Shown here: in pieces, positions 63,055-64,000 of the stretch | Layout: every line of letters starts with the position of its first letter | How positions within the stretch are numbered: position 1 is the stretch's first letter | DNA from: Selaginella moellendorffii | Lineage: Eukaryota > Streptophyta > Lycopodiopsida > Selaginellales > Selaginellaceae | Reading direction: 5' to 3' | DNA length: 64,000 bases | Assembly (NCBI RefSeq): GCF_000143415.4 | Contig: NW_003314317.1 | Span: 434,001 to 498,000 of the forward strand | Notes under the pieces: model-generated | What the model was told of the DNA's origin: nothing | What the model saw: only the letters and a program-made list of their open reading frames with translations | Database searches by the model: none | Translations under genes and position numbers: made by a program

Positions 63055-63990
63055 TTGACACAAGATCTCTCTTGGACACCTTCATTAGCACTACAATACA
63101 TCTCTCAGTTGCTTAATGTTGAATGTTTTTCTTACAAATGTTTATGGATAGCAAAAACTCCTAAGCAAGACAAGCATATGGAGGAAATCTTGTCTGGTGA
63201 TAAGGAGTGCTTTCTCCCTATGACAAAGTTTGGCTTAATGCTTTTATGTTATTTGCCTATACGGAGTTACTCGAAAGAGAAATATTGATTGAGCAAAAGA
63301 TTAAGCTCATGTAAAAATGGTACCCAACAAAGCATGCATTTCTCTTCCACAGGCAAGTCCATCCTTTTGAACTCACCTAACTTTTTCACTTAGACAATAA
63401 GGGTGAAATAATCACAATAAGCAAGAAGGATCATATGCCCAATCAATACATCCTCCCAAACTATACATCCAGACGTGAAGGCAACTTCATCTACTTAAAA
63501 CCCAACTATTATGCTAGGTTTAAGGTATTGTGTGCCATCATCAACAAAAGGACAGTTGCGCAAAATACCAGCATCGAGATAGCTTGCCTATTGAAAACTA
63601 TTGAGACTAGACAACAAATAAACATAACTCATTTCACCTATAATGGATTTATGGCTGAAATGAAAAATATTGCCTTAAAGGTAGGTAAGGGAAGACAAGT
63701 GAAAATAGGAGTCTTCATATTTTTGCAATGCATCTACAAACATTATACAACTTAGGAGAATCTCGTGCCTCACCTTGATATTGAGGCACCACCTCCAATA
63801 TCTCCTCTGAGGGAGATAGCAAAGGATATGGATATGGAGCAAGTTTCCCAAAATCCCGATGATACAGATTCAAGTGAGGAAAATTCTCCCCTAAAAAAGA
63901 AATTCTGCCTAGATATGAAAATCTAAGCTATGAGACTTCTAGAGTTTGTTCCGTAGAATCTAGTGGCTGAGTATGCCACAAAAAAGCTAA
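63055..63990 (+). pseudogene. Decayed unidentified ORF, probably from a mobile element
   Basis: The frame 63435-63755 (YILPNYTSRREGNFIYLKPN and similar) continues after a single TAG in the same frame for another 57 codons with PPPISPLREIAKDM and DTDSSEENSPLKKK. This suggests a longer original protein with a folded part followed by an acidic linker. An upstream frame 63055-63288 is in a different phase. I recognise no family; the setting suggests a transposon accessory protein. Confidence 0.3.
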
Positions 63991-64000
63991 AGGCGGCAAG

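Overview
The window looks like nuclear DNA of a vascular plant, most probably a lycophyte of the Selaginella type (inference). The reasons are very short introns (about 50-80 bp), several essentially intronless PPR genes of the S- and PLS-motif classes, plant-only families (LEA_3, HVA22, DUF538, DUF616, protein-only RNase P), nuclear tRNA genes including an intron-bearing tRNA-Tyr, and plant-type LTR retrotransposons. No database search was possible; family names rest on motifs I recognise in the translations.

Layout. (1) 1-4.0 kb: a tandem array of a small two-exon gene of unknown function (copies A1, B, A2) with duplicated upstream modules; an expected fourth copy is missing. (2) 4.0-5.7 kb: debris, namely a chromodomain remnant, a fragment of an EMAP-II/Arc1p-type tRNA-binding domain, a tRNA-Tyr gene and a decayed tRNA 3' half. 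(3) 5.7-27.9 kb: the gene-rich, GC-richer part. In order: LEA_3 (-), PPR (+), DUF616 glycosyltransferase-like gene (+, seven exons), two DUF538 genes (+), HVA22 (-) divergent from PRORP (+), PPR with a long acidic/serine tail (+), F-box (-), LEA-like gene (-), two tRNA-Asn genes and a remnant (+), PPR (+), secreted aspartic protease (+), an unidentified lysine-rich exon (+) and a short-chain dehydrogenase (+). (4) 27.9-64.0 kb: an AT-rich, gene-poor compartment of nested, decayed retroelements.

Transposon nesting. A minus-strand Ty3/gypsy element (terminal repeats near 33.15-33.38 kb and 49.63-49.85 kb) carries two insertions. One is a large non-coding LTR element Y (42509-49489, 5-bp target duplication AGGGA/AGGGC) inside its gag. 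The other is a related non-coding element X (about 35.5-42.2 kb, with an assembly gap) next to its reverse transcriptase. To the right, a plus-strand Ty3/gypsy element V (about 50.6-62.1 kb) has its integrase split by element W (about 54.5-61.2 kb). W has 425-bp direct repeats and a minus-strand reverse transcriptase of Penelope-like appearance. The right-hand repeat of W is itself split by a solo LTR of the Y family.

Functional themes of the gene island: organelle RNA metabolism (three PPR proteins, PRORP, tRNA genes) and desiccation/ABA-type stress (two LEA-type genes and HVA22, with ACGT-core motifs in the promoter intervals of one LEA gene and of HVA22).
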